Shown here: positions 33,001-42,200 of the stretch, one piece after another | Layout of the letters: each line of letters opens with the position of its first letter | Position numbering within the stretch: position 1 is the first letter of the stretch | DNA from: a virus | DNA length: 62,768 nucleotides | Virus record (IMG/VR): IMGVR_UViG_3300033233_000038 | Span: 1-62,768 of that record | Reading direction: 5' to 3' (one strand) | Notes under the pieces: generated by a model | Databases searched by the model: none | Told to the model about the DNA's origin: nothing | What the model saw: only the letters and a program-made list of their open reading frames with translations | Position numbers and translations under genes: made by a program

Positions 33001-33417
33001 ATGCCATACGATATAGTTATTGCTTTCAAAAAACCTTTTATTCGTTGTTCAGTTCCTTCTTGCCAAAGCAAACATTATGCAAAAAGTTATTGCGAAAACC
33101 ATTACCATAAAATTTGTTGTGGTAAGTATAGATATACTTTAGACGAATATCTTAATCTTAAAAAATCCCGACAAAAAAAAGAACCAACGAAGGATGTAGA
33201 AAAAACTATAAAAAATAAAACAGCGAGACAACTTTACCAAAAAATAAAAGAATCAAACATCAATTATTTTCAATATAAGAATATAGTAGATCTTACTGAA
33301 TGGAAATATGAGAGAGTCAAAAAACATATCCTTAAACTCATAAAACTTAATAAAATTCGATATTCCAATGAGGCACATGGTGGAAGAAATAACTTGTCAG
33401 TATTTAAATTATTGTGA
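33001..33417 (+). CDS. Zinc-finger and winged-helix protein
   Basis: 138 residues. The N-terminal cluster CSVPSCQSKHYAKSYCENHY is a zinc finger. The C-terminal 60 residues (DLTEWKYERVKKHILKLIKL, IRYSNEAHGGRNNLSVFKL) match the winged helix at the end of the primase-helicase. It lies 3 bases after that gene and directly before the repeat-rich non-coding block, so it is a candidate binder of those sites. Binding is inferred only. Confidence 0.65.
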   Translation: MPYDIVIAFKKPFIRCSVPSCQSKHYAKSYCENHYHKICCGKYRYTLDEYLNLKKSRQKKEPTKDVEKTIKNKTARQLYQKIKESNINYFQYKNIVDLTEWKYERVKKHILKLIKLNKIRYSNEAHGGRNNLSVFKLL

Positions 33418-33993
33418 TTTTTTTATTAAAACAACCTTTTTTTTGACATTTTTTTCTATGTATATTAATTACAAATGGTTACAATATAAGACAAACCGAT
33501 ATAAACTGGTACGGAGGCGCGTAACGGTTTATAAAATTACATAAGTTGTTGGCTGACAAATAATTATGAAAATCCTCGACGAGCTTTCATATTACTTTAA
33601 TGATAACAACGAGTTGCGTCAAAAAACCGTAAACCGATACGCTACCACACGGCAAGCATATGTATGTTTAATTTTTATTTTTCATTTTTATTTTTTAAAA
33701 AATAAATCTCTCATGTGCTTGACGGCACTGGTCGTATCGGTTTAGTGTTTTATTATAATGTTTGTTTGTTACCAATGGGTTATGGAAAAAAAAAGCAAAA
33801 ATAAACCGATACGGCTTAGTGCCACAATGAGTTACGACAAAAAAGAGCACGAAAACAGCCTAAACCGTTACGCAAAAATGGCAAAAAACGCCAAAACCGT
33901 AACGCGATAGCACTTTTTTGTTTCAGTTTTTTTCTCGGTATCGCGTTACGATAAAGAACTTAAAAAAGTTTTAAACAAAGGTACATATAATAT
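33418..33993. other. Repeat-rich non-coding block, origin or centromere candidate
   Basis: No gene supported. Five exact copies of TAAACCG(A/T)TACG occur: 33520-33531 (inverted), 33630-33641, 33733-33744 (inverted), 33802-33813 and 33861-33872. Degenerate copies lie at 33502 and 33893. A perfect 12-base inverted repeat CGTAACGCGATA/TATCGCGTTACG spans 33898-33909 and 33939-33950. A TTGACA at 33443 has only a weak -10. An A/T tract lies at 33665-33710. Such density suggests a nucleoprotein assembly site. Confidence 0.7.
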
Positions 33994-34287
33994 ATGGATA
34001 ATAACATTGACAATTTTAAAGCAGCACACGAACGGTTCACCAAGGCCCTCAAATATATAAGCAATAAGAATGAGGGATTAAGGAATGATCCTAAGCGCTG
34101 GGCTAAGATAAAACTGAATTTCACGGAACGATTCGAAAAGCCGCTTGACAGCGCATGGGATGCGCTTACTAAAGAGGAAAAGAAAAAATTTTCTTCTATC
34201 TATTTACATAAGAAAGTAATACAGGAAGAAATCGTTCAAAAAGCATTGAAAGTATTCAGCGGAACAGTTATCGCTATTGAAGAATGA
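33994..34287 (+). CDS. Hypothetical helical protein
   Basis: 97 residues, charged and helical (NFKAAHERFTKALKYISNKN). ATG 33994 follows AAAGGTACATATAATAT. No family recognised. First gene after the repeat block. Confidence 0.6.
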   Translation: MDNNIDNFKAAHERFTKALKYISNKNEGLRNDPKRWAKIKLNFTERFEKPLDSAWDALTKEEKKKFSSIYLHKKVIQEEIVQKALKVFSGTVIAIEE

Positions 34288-34297
34288 GAAAGGAAAA

Positions 34298-34495
34298 ATG
34301 AGACCAAAAATTACGTGCCGGATATGTAAAGAATACCATTCAGCAACGAGTAGGTATTTTCCATTAACGATCCGCGAGAAAGCAACAAATAAGGACGGCA
34401 GTGTGGATGACCGGATTATAGGGTATATTTGCTTGAAATGCGCAAAGAAAGAAAGAAGGAAACAACTTGGCAATACCTCATCAAGTCGATGTTGA
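34298..34495 (+). CDS. Small zinc-finger protein
   Basis: 65 residues from ATG 34298 (GAAAGGAAAA upstream). CRIC...CLKC with 36 residues between them suggests one zinc site. Ends SSSRC. No family recognised. Confidence 0.5.
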   Translation: MRPKITCRICKEYHSATSRYFPLTIREKATNKDGSVDDRIIGYICLKCAKKERRKQLGNTSSSRC

Positions 34496-34601
34496 CCCGC
34501 AATATGCCAATAACGGCGTCCCCGTGCCCCAAATTCGAGTTCACACCCCTAAAACGACCGGTAGCCACGTTAGAAAACTGTTCACATGCTATTTTTCATA
34601 A
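34467..34601 (+). CDS. Small hypothetical protein with TTG start
   Basis: 44 residues from TTG 34467, with AAGGA 6 bases upstream. Reads MAIPHQVDVDPQYANNGVPV onward and looks more natural than the alternative frame 34489..34710 (from ATG 34489), which is also open. One of the two is probably real; the ribosome site favours this one. Confidence 0.4.
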   Translation: MAIPHQVDVDPQYANNGVPVPQIRVHTPKTTGSHVRKLFTCYFS

Positions 34602-34709
34602 CATAAGAATATACAATCCAACGACTTCCGTAAGAATTCATATCATAGAATCTAAAAGGCATACTTTAGAACTTCTTTTATCCTTGGGCTTTACAGAAAG
34701 GATTCAGTA

Positions 34710-34883
34710 ATGTTCTTCCATATCATTCTCATCCTTGCCGGCCTGTATCTTGGCTACATAATCGCCAATATCATTGACAACAAAAGAAAGAAAAAACAAC
34801 GCATTGATTCATTCTCGAACAAAGTAGCGCAACTGAGAAAAGAAAAGCAATATAAGGGAGGCATAGAAATAAAACATGATTAA
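34710..34883 (+). CDS. Small membrane protein
   Basis: 57 residues: a membrane segment (FFHIILILAGLYLGYIIANI) then a strongly basic helix (DNKRKKKQRIDSFSNKVAQL). N-in single-span layout similar to small phage membrane proteins or spanins. No family recognised. Confidence 0.5.
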   Translation: MFFHIILILAGLYLGYIIANIIDNKRKKKQRIDSFSNKVAQLRKEKQYKGGIEIKHD

Positions 34884-34977
34884 TCTAAATTGCAATGATA
34901 TATCATTACCTATTGTAGTTATGTTATTTATTATATCTATATTATTAATATATATACTATGTACTATAAGGAAATGA
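34876..34977 (+). CDS. 33-residue membrane peptide
   Basis: ATG 34876 overlaps the previous gene by 8 bases. One hydrophobic span (IVVMLFIISILLIYILC) with a short basic end. Resembles the 28041 peptide in layout. Confidence 0.4.
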   Translation: MINLNCNDISLPIVVMLFIISILLIYILCTIRK

Positions 34978-34983
34978 GGATAT

Positions 34984-35241
34984 ATGTTTAAACAGATTAC
35001 ATTAAAAGGCGGCGCTATCGTTAATATCGATACCGGCAAAATTGATAAATGTGATGGATGTGGTGATCTTATATTCTGGGGGGTTACTAAAAATGAGAAA
35101 AGAATTCCTCTAAAACAAGATGAAACAACAGGAGAATTTTTCGCGCACTTCGCTGATTGCCCGTTCGCCGATGAATTCAGAAAAAAAGGAGGCACTAATG
35201 CCAAAAAAAAGAGTGAGAATCACGAAACAAGAGAAGCTTGA
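34984..35241 (+). CDS. Zinc-binding hypothetical protein
   Basis: 85 residues. CDGCGDLIFWGVTKNEKRIP followed by HFADCPFADEFR gives a C-x2-C...H-x3-C arrangement. The Lys-rich end overlaps the next gene. No family recognised. Confidence 0.55.
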   Translation: MFKQITLKGGAIVNIDTGKIDKCDGCGDLIFWGVTKNEKRIPLKQDETTGEFFAHFADCPFADEFRKKGGTNAKKKSENHETREA

Positions 35242-35404
35242 TTTTATCGAAAGGCATAAAACATTGATTGATAGCGTTGGAATAGATAATATCGAAGTTA
35301 CCGAGATTGCTCGACGGGAATTAAATTATTCAAAGACTACGTACTGGCGGGATATCGGATACGCTTTAAAAAAAGCTCAAAAACAAAGTCAGGAGGTGAT
35401 GTAA
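35198..35404 (+). CDS. Small basic protein, possibly DNA-binding
   Basis: 68 residues from ATG 35198, after AAAGGAGGCACTA, preferred over the open upstream part. VTEIARRELNYSKTTYWRDI looks like a helix-turn-helix recognition unit. Overlaps the previous gene by 44 bases. Confidence 0.5.
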   Translation: MPKKRVRITKQEKLDFIERHKTLIDSVGIDNIEVTEIARRELNYSKTTYWRDIGYALKKAQKQSQEVM

Positions 35405-35587
35405 ATGGATACAATGTACGTAATCGCAGTTTCGATTTCACTTATACTTGTTTATTTTATTCCTGCGATAGTGGCATCGCATAAGAAACATAAACAACAA
35501 ACTGCTATTTGTATTTTGAATTTAGTTTTTGGCTGGACTGTATTGGGATGGCTTATCGCATTGATCTGGGCGTGTACGAATGATTAA
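35405..35587 (+). CDS. Superinfection immunity protein (Imm-like)
   Basis: 60 residues, two membrane segments. The pattern YFIPAIVASHKKHKQQ and LNLVFGWTVLGWLIALIWA matches the Imm_superinfect family typified by T4 Imm, which blocks DNA entry of later phages at the inner membrane. GGAGGTGATGTAA precedes the ATG. Last gene of the plus arm. Confidence 0.8.
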   Translation: MDTMYVIAVSISLILVYFIPAIVASHKKHKQQTAICILNLVFGWTVLGWLIALIWACTND

Positions 35588-35591
35588 ATTA

Positions 35592-35629
35592 GAAGGCGCC
35601 GTGGCATTTGCCATAGCGCCTTTTTCTTC
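35592..35629 (+). terminator. Terminator between the converging arms
   Basis: AAGGCGC-cg-TGGC-ATTT-GCCA-ta-GCGCC followed by TTTTT. Ends the plus arm. On the minus side the T-run is weaker (CCTTCTAATTT), but it may slow opposing transcription. Confidence 0.8.
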
Positions 35630-35630
35630 C

Positions 35631-35870
35631 TTATAACAGCCCTATCTTTTTCAGCACCGCATCTTTTGCGTTCGATAGCCATTCATAAGCTTTATTGATT
35701 AATGCGCGCAGTGAATTTACAACCTGCTTGAATTTCTCAATCGGGATCACCGGAAATAGAATGTCCGCGATAAGCGTCAACGTTTCTTTCAAAAGCTTTA
35801 ACACCGCTTCCGCGATCCCTAAGATCGTCGGCAGAAATACGGTCACCCATGCTTTTAGTTTATTAATCAT
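35631..35870 (-). CDS. Small hydrophobic protein, holin candidate
   Basis: 79 residues from ATG 35870, 5 bases after AAGGAGG (ATG 35873 is too close). Two amphipathic to hydrophobic helices (AWVTVFLPTILGIAEAVLKL, LTLIADILFPVIPIE) suggest membrane association. Last gene of the late arm, a usual place for lysis genes. No family recognised. Confidence 0.45.
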   Translation of the reverse strand: MINKLKAWVTVFLPTILGIAEAVLKLLKETLTLIADILFPVIPIEKFKQVVNSLRALINKAYEWLSNAKDAVLKKIGLL

Positions 35871-36063
35871 CATTGCCTCCTTTTTTTATAATTTCTAGCT
35901 CAAGTTTTCTTAATTTCAGATCGAGTTCAGCAAAATCAACTCTATCCCTTGAGTCAATAATTCTTTTTATATTCCACCTTGACGACGGATTTTCTACTAT
36001 CCGCATTAATATTTTCTCAAAAATTTCTAACTGTATATCGAAAGATATTTCGTTTATCTCCAT
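35863..36063 (-). CDS. Small hypothetical protein
   Basis: 66 residues, charged and helical (MEINEISFDIQLEIFEKILM). Overlaps the next gene by 8 bases. No membrane segment and no family recognised. Near holin-like genes. Confidence 0.5.
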   Translation of the reverse strand: MEINEISFDIQLEIFEKILMRIVENPSSRWNIKRIIDSRDRVDFAELDLKLRKLELEIIKKGGNDD

Positions 36064-36064
36064 A

Positions 36065-36310
36065 TTATTTCCTCATAATAAACTCAGTTATTAAAATACC
36101 GCATATGGTAGTTAATGTCGTGATGATCCAAAGGACACTCCATGACGGCCTTCGGGAAGACATTTTATCAGCGATAATTTCTAGTTTTGTATAGATGCTT
36201 TTTAGATGGTTATCTTTTATGTCATGCATGAACTCTTTGAAGTTTTTATTCGCTTCTACTAATTCTCCCAATGTTTTTTCTTGTGTGCATTTATGTTCTT
36301 CAGGAGACAT
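36065..36310 (-). CDS. Small C-terminal-anchored protein, holin/XhlA-like
   Basis: 81 residues: soluble coiled-coil N-terminus (TLGELVEANKNFKEFMHDIK), then a single membrane segment (VLWIITTLTTICGILITEFI) and RK end. This layout is like XhlA-type hemolysin/holin helpers. Family not confirmed. Confidence 0.5.
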   Translation of the reverse strand: MSPEEHKCTQEKTLGELVEANKNFKEFMHDIKDNHLKSIYTKLEIIADKMSSRRPSWSVLWIITTLTTICGILITEFIMRK

Positions 36311-36327
36311 AAGTTATTTCCTTTCTT

Positions 36328-37080
36328 TTAATCATTCTTTAATTCTGCTACCAACTTCTTCGTTGTCGAATCTTGTTTTCTCGACATAGCAGTCATAAAA
36401 TCTTTTTTGAGAGCTATAATCGCGGAAGCAACTGATTGTGCTACGGTGTAGGCGTGTTGCGCTGTTTCTAAAGAAGCTGCCCGGGCTTGGAGATCGATTA
36501 TGCCTGAAGAAAGAGTTAATGATTGCTGAGCAGCATCAGCAGTTCCTTTTGCAGAAGCTATTGCTGAATCAAAAGCAGCCAAGCCCTCATCAATCCCTAA
36601 TACTATCTTTTTAGCATCTGCGGAAAGCTCATCCTTCTCCTCTTGAACATTTTGTAATTGACTATTAGCATTTTCAACTGCTTTCTTAAGCGTTCCTGAA
36701 ACTCTTTTCCAAACAATCAAAAGAATACCGCCAAGAGGCGGCCATGCTAATCCTACGAACACTAACAACATCCCGAATACGCCGAGATTCTTAATCTTCT
36801 GCCATAACGTTAACTTCGGCTCTTCACTACTATCTAAAGAAGACTCTTCGCTCTTTGTAGCATACGCAACATATTTATTACCTTTCTCATCGGTATAATA
36901 AAGAACTGGCTTACTTTCTTCTTTCTTTATCATCGACTGTTTAATCTTTCGTGGTGTGTTGCTAATTCCCAACATACTTGTTGCAGGTTTCCATAACAAA
37001 ACACCCCCAAGAAAAGCAGCAACAATAAACAAGATAACAGTTGCTTCTACTATTCCTTTTTTACCGGCATGTCTCATCAT
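36328..37080 (-). CDS. Membrane protein with coiled-coil tail
   Basis: 250 residues. Two membrane segments (ATVILFIVAAFLGGVLLW near 15-30 and GMLLVFVGLAWPPLGGILLI near 103-122) and a long Ala, Glu and Ser-rich coiled coil to the C-terminus. Could be a lysis or virion-associated membrane protein. No family recognised. Confidence 0.55.
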   Translation of the reverse strand: MMRHAGKKGIVEATVILFIVAAFLGGVLLWKPATSMLGISNTPRKIKQSMIKKEESKPVLYYTDEKGNKYVAYATKSEESSLDSSEEPKLTLWQKIKNLGVFGMLLVFVGLAWPPLGGILLIVWKRVSGTLKKAVENANSQLQNVQEEKDELSADAKKIVLGIDEGLAAFDSAIASAKGTADAAQQSLTLSSGIIDLQARAASLETAQHAYTVAQSVASAIIALKKDFMTAMSRKQDSTTKKLVAELKND

Positions 37081-37090
37081 ATACCTCCTT

Positions 37091-37549
37091 TTAAATAAAG
37101 AAGACCAAACTTCCTACACCTAACCCCACCAATCTCTCTACAATCTTAACATTCCAATGCTTGTATTCACCAATAGCATTTAATCCAAAGTTAATTACAA
37201 CATACAAAAGATACTTCCAAAATCCAATTACTGATAGGATCAAAGAAGCGCCAATTAAACCATACAATGCACCAGCAAGACCACGTATAATCCACGAGGA
37301 TTTAATTCCAATTTTATAGCACAATCGAGCAAGTAGGCTACCTTTTTCATCTTCCGAAGGTATGCCGTATCCGATTTTAATTATCTGATAACATCCAATA
37401 CTAAAAATTCCAAGAAAGGGATGTCCTCGAAATACGATATACCCGCCAAGAATTATTGGTATCAAAGTATCTCGTAACCAAGCATATTTATTGCCACCTT
37501 GACGCCATAATTCAATACAAAGAAAAAGGATGAGAAGTTTTGGGAACAT
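37091..37549 (-). CDS. Multi-span membrane protein
   Basis: 152 residues with about four hydrophobic segments (LILFLCIELW, DTLIPIILGGYIVFRG, LAGALYGLIGASLILSVIG, LLYVVINFGLNAIG). No enzyme motif. Its place next to the fibre adhesin gene and the lysis candidates suggests a holin or a host-membrane factor. Confidence 0.5.
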   Translation of the reverse strand: MFPKLLILFLCIELWRQGGNKYAWLRDTLIPIILGGYIVFRGHPFLGIFSIGCYQIIKIGYGIPSEDEKGSLLARLCYKIGIKSSWIIRGLAGALYGLIGASLILSVIGFWKYLLYVVINFGLNAIGEYKHWNVKIVERLVGLGVGSLVFFI

Positions 37550-37552
37550 AGT

Positions 37553-38692
37553 TTAATACTCTACCAAAACGAAACCTGACGTTCCCGCACCACCATTAAA
37601 ATCAGCTGTATTGCTACCTGCACCACCACCACCCGCCCCAAAACCAACACCTGGACTTCCATTTTCTCCAGTAGGTAGACCTACACCCCCATTTCCACCT
37701 TTGCCAAATTTATTTCCACCACCACCACCACCAGTTCCAGCACCACCACCACCCGTAGCTCCACTACCACCAGCGGTGCTCAAAGAATTAGGTCCTCCTC
37801 CTGTTCCAGTACTTCCGTTTATCGTTGCAGAACCAGTTGCTGCTCCACCTGCTCCCCCCGACGACATATATAATCCTTTTCCACCACCATTAACAGAAAT
37901 AGTATAACTTGCACCAGCAAAACTACTCACCCCACCATCTACTCCATCCGCAGCACCAACTCCACCAGCTCCACCAGCTCCTACAGTAACTGTATAATTA
38001 TTACCAGCAACAACATCTACTCCAACTCTTTCGACATGAGCCCCTGCTCCACCTCCACCGCTTCTATTATTATTTGTTGTTCCTCCACCACCGCCTCCAC
38101 CACCACATACAGTAACCATTACTTTAGTTACTCCTGTTGGAGCAGTAAAAGTCCCAGTAGAAAGAAACATTTGAGAAGTTCCAGCACTACCCCACGTAGG
38201 ATTAGCACCAGCACCTTGTGTCTTTAGGAATTGGCCAGAAGTGCCAGCGGCTAAAGCAGAAATTACTCCTGTCGCGGAAAAGTATAGTATACTGCCCCAA
38301 GCTTGTGCCGAAAAATCAGCACCTAAGCCGCCTTTTGCTACTGCTAATGTTCCTGTGGCATTTCCTAATGCAAGATAATAACTGCCTTCCTGCGAGTCTA
38401 GTTGATCTGCATTTTTTCCCGTTAGGTTTGTTGGGATGTTATCCAAAGGAAGCTGCCCCGCGCCGGAAGGAACGCCGCTTAATGTATTTAATGCTGAGCC
38501 TAAGACTTTACCGGCAGTAGATATTGTTGCTAATTTGCTATCGGCTATCGCAGCGCTAGAAGCAATTTTAGCATTTGTTATCTGTAAAGCGCTGTCAGTG
38601 CCAAGCGCTATGGCTGTCCAGTTATCTCGTATCTGCTGAGGCGCATTTATTAAAAGTCCCGAATTAGTCGGAACAGTCGGATCCCATGCCAT
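37553..38692 (-). CDS. Gly-rich tail fibre/adhesin
   Basis: 379 residues. The N-terminal part (AWDPTVPTNSGLLINAPQQI) is a fibre-attachment-like region, and the centre has repeats seen in trimeric fibres (VAKGGLGADFSAQAWGSILY). From about residue 190 the protein is Gly-rich with runs of up to eight Gly and loops between, ending GTSGFVLVEY. This resembles polyglycine-sandwich receptor-binding tips such as T-even Gp38 or S16-type adhesins. It is a likely receptor-binding component, distinct from the poly-Ser fibre. Strong ribosome site GGAGGTAAAATAAT. Confidence 0.7.
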   Translation of the reverse strand: MAWDPTVPTNSGLLINAPQQIRDNWTAIALGTDSALQITNAKIASSAAIADSKLATISTAGKVLGSALNTLSGVPSGAGQLPLDNIPTNLTGKNADQLDSQEGSYYLALGNATGTLAVAKGGLGADFSAQAWGSILYFSATGVISALAAGTSGQFLKTQGAGANPTWGSAGTSQMFLSTGTFTAPTGVTKVMVTVCGGGGGGGGTTNNNRSGGGGAGAHVERVGVDVVAGNNYTVTVGAGGAGGVGAADGVDGGVSSFAGASYTISVNGGGKGLYMSSGGAGGAATGSATINGSTGTGGGPNSLSTAGGSGATGGGGAGTGGGGGGNKFGKGGNGGVGLPTGENGSPGVGFGAGGGGAGSNTADFNGGAGTSGFVLVEY

Positions 38693-38693
38693 A

Positions 38694-38987
38694 TTATTTT
38701 ACCTCCACTTCCTTATTTTTATCTTCCACTTCTTTTCTCATCCGCGCGAGTATTTCCGTCATGTCATTAATCTTTACGCCATGATCCGTAAGCGTTGCCA
38801 TCCAGCAATCATCGTGTAAAGAAAGGAATTTCGCATAATTTTCAGCGTGTTCCTTACAACGGTATAATGGTGGTATCGGTTCAAAATATTCTTGCAGTAT
38901 TACAGCGCCGCTGACGCGGATATAGCTGACAACGGTTATTGGTTTTTTGCACCTGTCGCAAATAACAACGTTAAAATCTGTTTCCAT
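38694..38987 (-). CDS. Hypothetical zinc-type protein
   Basis: 97 residues with CDRCKK near 10-15 and YRCKEHAE near 42-49, which could hold one metal. C-terminal 20 residues are a charged helix. Encoded between tail tip and adhesin genes; function unknown. Confidence 0.55.
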   Translation of the reverse strand: METDFNVVICDRCKKPITVVSYIRVSGAVILQEYFEPIPPLYRCKEHAENYAKFLSLHDDCWMATLTDHGVKINDMTEILARMRKEVEDKNKEVEVK

Positions 38988-39215
38988 TTATTCCTCCTGT
39001 TTTGTTTTCTGCTCTTGCTCTTGAGCGAATGTTTTACCTTCATCGAGTAACGTATTCATTGAGGGGATATTGATTTTAGTGTTGATTGAAATAGTATATG
39101 TCTTATTTGAAACGGTGCCTGACTCATATCTTACATTATACACTAAAACAGCATTTTTATAAGAACCATTTTCATCAAGGTCAATTATAAGTTTTAATGG
39201 TATTATAGTTTTCAT
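38988..39215 (-). CDS. Hypothetical small tail-region protein
   Basis: 75 residues, beta-rich start (MKTIIPLKLIIDLDENGSYK) and a Gln/Glu/Lys-rich end. No family recognised. Abuts the preceding and following tail genes. Confidence 0.5.
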   Translation of the reverse strand: MKTIIPLKLIIDLDENGSYKNAVLVYNVRYESGTVSNKTYTISINTKINIPSMNTLLDEGKTFAQEQEQKTKQEE

Positions 39216-39224
39216 AAAACCTCC

Positions 39225-42200
39225 TTAGATTCCATGTACATGTATTCTTCCGTTTCCTGTTTGTTCAGTGCCGGCAAGGGCAAGATGTTTAATAGTGCAT
39301 CCAGTTATTGATGGCGCTACGCTGAATATATGCACAATACCTGAACCGCTCAATATATCAACATTAACTGATGGTATCTCATGGTATGTTTTAGCGAATG
39401 TTATCGCCGCTCCGTTGGCCGCAACAGAAATAGTATAATCTTGCGTTTCATCGACATCCGGCAGATCAGCGGTAATAATTAAAGAAGATAATGTCAAATT
39501 TAAAGTAGCAGAAACTCTTGTTATGGTCATTTTAATCTGGAAATACCTGCCGGTATAATCAGCGACAATCCAATCACTCCATGAACTCCATGTCGTATTA
39601 TCATCTGAAGTTCTTATCTGAAATGTAACATCAGCCGGATATTCTTCACCGGTAAAACGTAATGTTTGGCTATCATCAAATTTGCGCGTTGGATCAGAAT
39701 CCCATGCTAAACTTTGGGCTAAGGTGATAATATCTTGTATCATTACCCGCGCATCGCAAATATACCCCAAATCTTTGACACTTGTATAATAGGTATATGA
39801 TAACTGCCCTGATTCAAACGATAAATTAGCCCCGTCAATAAAGTAATTAGCTCCTGCTGTCGCTTCTAAGACGCGGAACATAAAATCTGAATTTGCTACC
39901 GCTGTCCATGCGTTTGTTGCGCCGTTGACATAATAAGCGATATTGCCATCGGCAAAAGTCGCCGATGTGTCATCGCATTTCCATGCCACATAAATAGTAT
40001 TGCTTTTCGTATATCCGCCGCGCAAAACTATCCAATATTTCGTGCTTGCCGAAAGCGAGATATTGCCCGGAAATGTAAATCGTATCCAGCGGAATGTTGT
40101 CCCAATAATACTTGGCATTACATAATAGGAAGTGCCATTTGTAACTGGAGTCCCATTCGGCGCTCCTGCATTATCACCTTCAATCGTTACCCATATTGCA
40201 TTTGTTCCTGCCAATGAGCTTGAACTCGAGGAAGAACTTGAACTTGAAATACTTCGTGAGCTGCTGGAGCTGCTTGAGCTTTGTGAGCTGCTGGAGCTGC
40301 TTGAGCTTGAGGCACGGCTAGAACTGCTTGAGCTGCTTGAGCTGCTGGAACTTTTTGAGCTACTAGAGCTGCTTCTACAACTTGAACTGCTGGAACTTGA
40401 TGAACGGCAAGAGCTGCTGGAACTGCTGGAACTTGATGAACGGCAAGAGCTGCTTGAACTGCTTGAGCTTGATGAACGGCAAGAGCTGCTTGAACTGCTT
40501 GAGCTTGATGAACGGCAAGAGCTACTTGAGCTTGCTTTGCTGCTTGAACTACTGGAACTTGATGAGCGACAAGAGCTGCTTGAACTTGATGAGCTGCTTG
40601 AACGGCATGAACTGCTTGAACTTGAAGAACGGCATGAGCTGCTAGAGCTTGATGAGCAACTTGAACTGCTTGAGCTTGATGAACGACATGAACTGCTGGA
40701 GCTGCTGGAACTTGATGAACGGCAGGAACTGCTGGAACTTGATGAACTACTGGAACTAGAAGAAAATATCTGTCCAACTTCGGCTAATTTCAATACTACC
40801 TGCTGAATAGTTTTAGCACTTCCCGGCGTAAAAGATTGAGCAAGGCGTTCATAATCAAGCGTTACCGTGCGTAGATCATAATCAGCGTCTTCATTCGACA
40901 CATAATAAATATTGGAATTATCGAGCCAATTCGTGTGTTCATTATATGTTTCAATAATATTCTGGAAGGGAATATTGCCTATGGTGATTATTGCCTCAGT
41001 AGCCGCCGTCGAATAATTTCCTGAATTATCTATTGCCTTTATCCAATATGACTGGCTTGTTCCTACTTTTATATCTTTTAATTCTACCTCGCCGCCGAAT
41101 ACAGGTGTCGCAACTATACCGGCCGAATTCCAGTCAGCACCTTTTCTAATTTCATACTTATTGACATCGACATCAGTTACTTCTATCCATTTACAGACAA
41201 TAACATCACGATATTTCTGAACGATAAAGCTTGATACATTCGATGGCGGATCATCTTTTCCTACAAGGATAATTGCCCCTGAAGTTGTGCCGGTAGAGAT
41301 AACATCATTTATTGACTGCGTTTTTATCCTTACATAATATGTTTTCGAGATCTCAAGATTAATATTTATTCTATATTCAGTAGCAGATGAAGAAGCCGAT
41401 CCAACAATAATATAATCATCAGTATCTTTTTTTAATTCGATGATATAACCATTTAGAAACTCTCTCTTGCTGGCCGGCGCTGTCCACGCAACATCGATAT
41501 GTGCTATATGAACGCCATCAGTATTAAGCCACCCAACTTCTGATAAAACAATATTAGTAACATCAGTAACTGCGGTATAAGGATTTGGCGGTGAGCCGTA
41601 ATTCCAATCCTCGAATACATTCGTCGCAAAACGGTCATCGAGAATAGAAGCGTTAAACGCCTGCAATATAAAACGCGCTCTGCCAAAATCGACTTCTTCT
41701 ATTGAGATAACCCTAAATTTTGCATTTGTCCAATTCGGCATAGAATGAGTGACGGTTGCAATATCATAAGGCTCGAGATCCATCGACTCCATATTGCAAT
41801 CAAGCTGGCACCATATATCATTGATTTTTCTTTCATAAAGGAATTTATTGGCAAGCCGGGATGCTTGAGTCTGGCGCGTTACGCCATGACATTGTATTAT
41901 TTCGTCTCTTTTTCCGCGTACTTCTTGATCTATTTCATCCTCTGCGTATTCAACTCTTTTTTCATTGCGTATTTCCAAAGGCGATATCCATTCTACGCCT
42001 AAATGGTTCGGCAGCTCTTCCGGTTTACCATAGCCGTATGAAAATGTATCCTTGATAATATTATCTCTAGTAAAACTAAATACCGATGTATCGGTATATT
42101 TTTCGCTCACTAATTTATACTGTGCTCCGCTCCTTATTAATCCTGCATTACAGGTAATGAGCATTTTCATTAAGTTATCTATTGCCGAATGTTTTGTGTC

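Noticed and set aside
34489-34710. Alternative 73-codon frame overlapping the TTG-start small gene
   Set aside because: Open but without a ribosome site at any start; kept only as an alternative to 34467..34601.
37611-37907. Proline-rich plus-strand frame
   Set aside because: Antisense of the glycine-rich adhesin; composition fully explained by complementarity.
40132-40806. Open plus-strand frames of Leu-Glu repeats opposite the J poly-Ser tract
   Set aside because: Antisense of serine codons; no ribosome site, and all frames are open because the DNA is repetitive.
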